Of a stretch of DNA of 64,000 bases, positions 62,296-64,000 are shown one piece after another. Under the pieces are notes generated by a model. That model was not told the origin of the DNA. It saw only the letters and a list, made by a program, of their open reading frames with translations, and made no database searches. Each line of letters starts with the position of its first letter. Position 1 is the first letter of the stretch. A program made the position numbers and the translations under genes. Location of the stretch: contig JADJAA010000001.1 of assembly GCA_016704485.1 (NCBI GenBank), forward strand, positions 2,552,795 through 2,616,794. The letters are read 5' to 3'. Source of the stretch: Flavobacteriales bacterium. GTDB taxonomy: Bacteria > Bacteroidota > Bacteroidia > Flavobacteriales_F > PHOS-HE28.

Positions 62296-62418
62296 ATGGC
62301 ACAGGACCCACAGGCGCAAGCCATCCGTAAGCGCAAGGCTACCCTAAAGATCGCACGTTTAAAGGCTGCCAAAGAGGCTGCCGAGCAGAAGGACGGCAAA
62401 AAGGAGAAGACGGCCTAG
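62296..62418 (+). CDS. Small basic helical protein, 40 residues
   Basis: The frame from ATG 62296 encodes MAQDPQAQAIRKRKATLKIA and continues as an Ala/Lys/Glu-rich helix ending KKEKTA. An in-frame ATG at 62233 would give 61 residues. The stretch is bounded by terminators on both sides (62039-62076 and 62461-62485) and has a weak promoter element, so it is transcribed alone. The charge and helical repeats suggest nucleic-acid binding, but this is a guess and no family is recognised. Confidence 0.5.
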   Translation: MAQDPQAQAIRKRKATLKIARLKAAKEAAEQKDGKKEKTA

Positions 62419-62460
62419 ACAATACAGTTCAACACCGGTAAGCCCGGTGTTTCCGAAGAT

Positions 62461-62485
62461 GCCCGGCTTTCACGCCGGGCTTTTT
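62461..62485 (+). terminator. Strong Rho-independent terminator
   Basis: The arms gcccggc and gccgggc flank the loop tttcac and are followed by five T. Confidence 0.9.
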
Positions 62486-62511
62486 GGCTATGCTGTTCAG
62501 CAAATGGCCGA

Positions 62512-64000
62512 TCAAGGAAGCTGTTCGGTTCGGATATTCGTGGGCACAACCCCTCCAATATTGGTGAGAATAATGTCCCGGTCGTTGTCCTGTCCGGTAT
62601 AGATCACATTGCCATCCATATTAACGTCCGTAGTGCGGTACCCGCTCACAGTATTCGTTGGCACTATACCACCGATCTCAGTAAGGATGGGGTCGCGGTC
62701 ATTGTTTTGGCCCGTGTACATCAATTCATCGTCGAAAACCGTATTCCCCGCCCATAGCACGTTCCGCCCGACCGACGCATAAGTCGCCTGTGTGCCGAAC
62801 AGCGGTACACTGCCATTACCAAGGTCGTAATTGCGCACCGCTACGCTGATCTCAACCGGTGAAGCGGACATAACACCTAAATGGTTCCGATGACGGACCG
62901 CAACATGATATTGACCTACAGCTACATCGAACTGAACGGGCGAGATGCCGTCCACACCTACGATATCACTGTCGCGTTGCAGTAATGCACAGCGGCTCGT
63001 ACGAATGATCGAAGGGTCAACAGCATCCCGTAATTCCAGGATCACCCAATCGACGATCGCATTGGGTCCGGTAACTGCTAATACCGCAGGTGCTATGGTC
63101 TCACCTCCAGCGTTGTTAGTATGAGAGTAACCCAATGACGTATAGGGCTCTTGCAAAGGGATCAAACCTTGGGAACGTAATTCATCATCCATGAGGCCGT
63201 TTGATTCGTTGTACGGCCCTTGCAACGTAGCTCTTATGTTAACGGAAAGTTTAGGTCGCAGAACGAATAGACCTTCGTAGATGCTGCTCACGATCACGAT
63301 ACCGCTTTTGAAGAACGGGTAGTTTCCCCAAGCACCATTATAGCTCCGTCCATTGTTCGCAGTGTATGTATCGAACATACCTACCATGCTCAATTGCGCA
63401 CTTGCCACATTGATGGGGTCCAGGATATGCAAGCCGCTCGTATAATTCGCTTCCCAGACCAAGCCCTTGGTAACGTACAGGTTATGATCATAGCTGGCGT
63501 TGGGGCCACTGTAATAACCAATGTATACAGGAACATCCAGGTTCTCGATATTGAAAATGTGGGTGCGTGTATTGTAATTGCCACTGGCTTCATCGCCTTC
63601 GTCATTCATCAAAAGGAATCGGTGGTCTTCGGTCATCCAGCCTTGGTGGCATAGACTCCGGACAGTATAAACGGGCGTTGTCGCTATCATATTGATATCG
63701 GTCTTGTCCGTTACATCAACGATCGTAACACGGTCATTGGCGTTGATGTGGAAGTTGAAACTGATCTTCTTCCCTACATGTTCAGTATCCGGTCCGTTAT
63801 ATGTGAAAACCGTGTTCTCATGGATGTACCCTTCCTGTGTGAAGGTCCCTTCCAGAACAGGGACCAAGGGGTTGCTTACATTAATTACCAGCAAGCCACC
63901 TCCGCCAACATTGGATCCAACAACATACACGTATGGTTCCGTTTTGTCTGCGAAGATGGTATGGCTATTCCCGAAACCACCGTAATGCGCATCTTCCGTG
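62512..64000 (-). CDS. Choice-of-anchor B family secreted protein, 5' end beyond window
   Basis: The frame is open to the window end; the codons before a possible GTG near 63930 read GGFGNSHTIFADKTEPYVY, a normal continuation of the family, so the start lies outside. The visible 490 or so residues have the LVIP-type propeller repeats (LLVINVSNPLVPVLEG, HILDPINVASAQLS). The C-terminus has a dockerin-like segment DVNMDGNVIYTGQDNDRDII, preceded by an imperfect duplicate (MYTGQNNDRDPILTEIGG). It is probably a surface or released protein; the C-terminal repeats likely bind Ca. Confidence 0.82.
   Translation of the reverse strand, partial: TEDAHYGGFGNSHTIFADKTEPYVYVVGSNVGGGGLLVINVSNPLVPVLEGTFTQEGYIHENTVFTYNGPDTEHVGKKISFNFHINANDRVTIVDVTDKTDINMIATTPVYTVRSLCHQGWMTEDHRFLLMNDEGDEASGNYNTRTHIFNIENLDVPVYIGYYSGPNASYDHNLYVTKGLVWEANYTSGLHILDPINVASAQLSMVGMFDTYTANNGRSYNGAWGNYPFFKSGIVIVSSIYEGLFVLRPKLSVNIRATLQGPYNESNGLMDDELRSQGLIPLQEPYTSLGYSHTNNAGGETIAPAVLAVTGPNAIVDWVILELRDAVDPSIIRTSRCALLQRDSDIVGVDGISPVQFDVAVGQYHVAVRHRNHLGVMSASPVEISVAVRNYDLGNGSVPLFGTQATYASVGRNVLWAGNTVFDDELMYTGQNNDRDPILTEIGGIVPTNTVSGYRTTDVNMDGNVIYTGQDNDRDIILTNIGGVVPTNIRTEQLP

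Noticed and set aside
1..64000. CRISPR arrays, tRNA or rRNA genes, prophage
   Set aside because: No regularly spaced repeats, tRNA-like T-arm sequences, rRNA sequence or phage structural genes were seen.

Overview
The window looks like a chromosomal segment of a Bacteroidota bacterium, probably a Flavobacteriales-like lineage. The evidence is several secreted proteins with type IX secretion (T9SS) C-terminal sorting domains, a gliding-motility-type C-terminus, a LytS/LytTR two-component pair, Fib_succ_major lipoproteins, few Shine-Dalgarno sites, and promoters of the Bacteroidota form TTG-N19-TAnnTTTG. The clearest promoter of this kind precedes the signal recognition particle RNA. No species can be named from the sequence alone.

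Layout. 1-4000: a universal stress protein cut by the window edge, two small proteins of unknown function, citrate synthase and a secreted thioredoxin-fold protein. 4100-11200: three tandem POT peptide transporters beside a secreted dipeptidyl peptidase IV-type protease, a likely peptide-scavenging locus. 11300-18500: a T9SS cargo protein, a VWA/MoxR-like AAA ATPase pair, an MFS transporter, a bestrophin, an SDR oxidoreductase and the SRP RNA. 18700-30600: three paralogous Fib_succ_major lipoproteins, a delta-60 repeat T9SS protein, a secreted alpha/beta hydrolase, a LytTR response regulator with its TPR sensor kinase, and a large choice-of-anchor L protein. 31200-41900: methyltransferase, glycosyltransferases, two L,D-transpeptidases, a GxxExxY protein, a sugar-nucleotide epimerase, a DCC protein and an ECF sigma/anti-sigma pair. 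41877-47711: a tight operon of a LysM transglycosylase-like protein, two SGNH proteins and an MBOAT acyltransferase. 47900-56200: a DsbA-like gene with an internal amber codon, an agmatinase-family enzyme, a PspC/PadR pair, a GT39-type membrane protein and the ABC-F factor EttA. 56400-59500: O-antigen ligase and a Wzz-like protein. 59849-62016: a secreted-protein gene split by an IS4-family element with a 10-bp target duplication. 62296 to the end: a small basic protein and a choice-of-anchor B protein that runs off the window.

Much of the window builds or remodels the envelope (surface polysaccharide, peptidoglycan, O-acetylation) or exports proteins. The most interesting points are: an MBOAT/SGNH acetylation operon led by a transglycosylase homologue lacking the catalytic glutamate; a 48-bp two-part motif shared upstream of two secreted-protein genes that flank the LytTR system; a GxxExxY gene bracketed by inverted repeats; a cleanly reconstructable IS insertion; an amber-interrupted DsbA gene; and signs of leaderless transcription.
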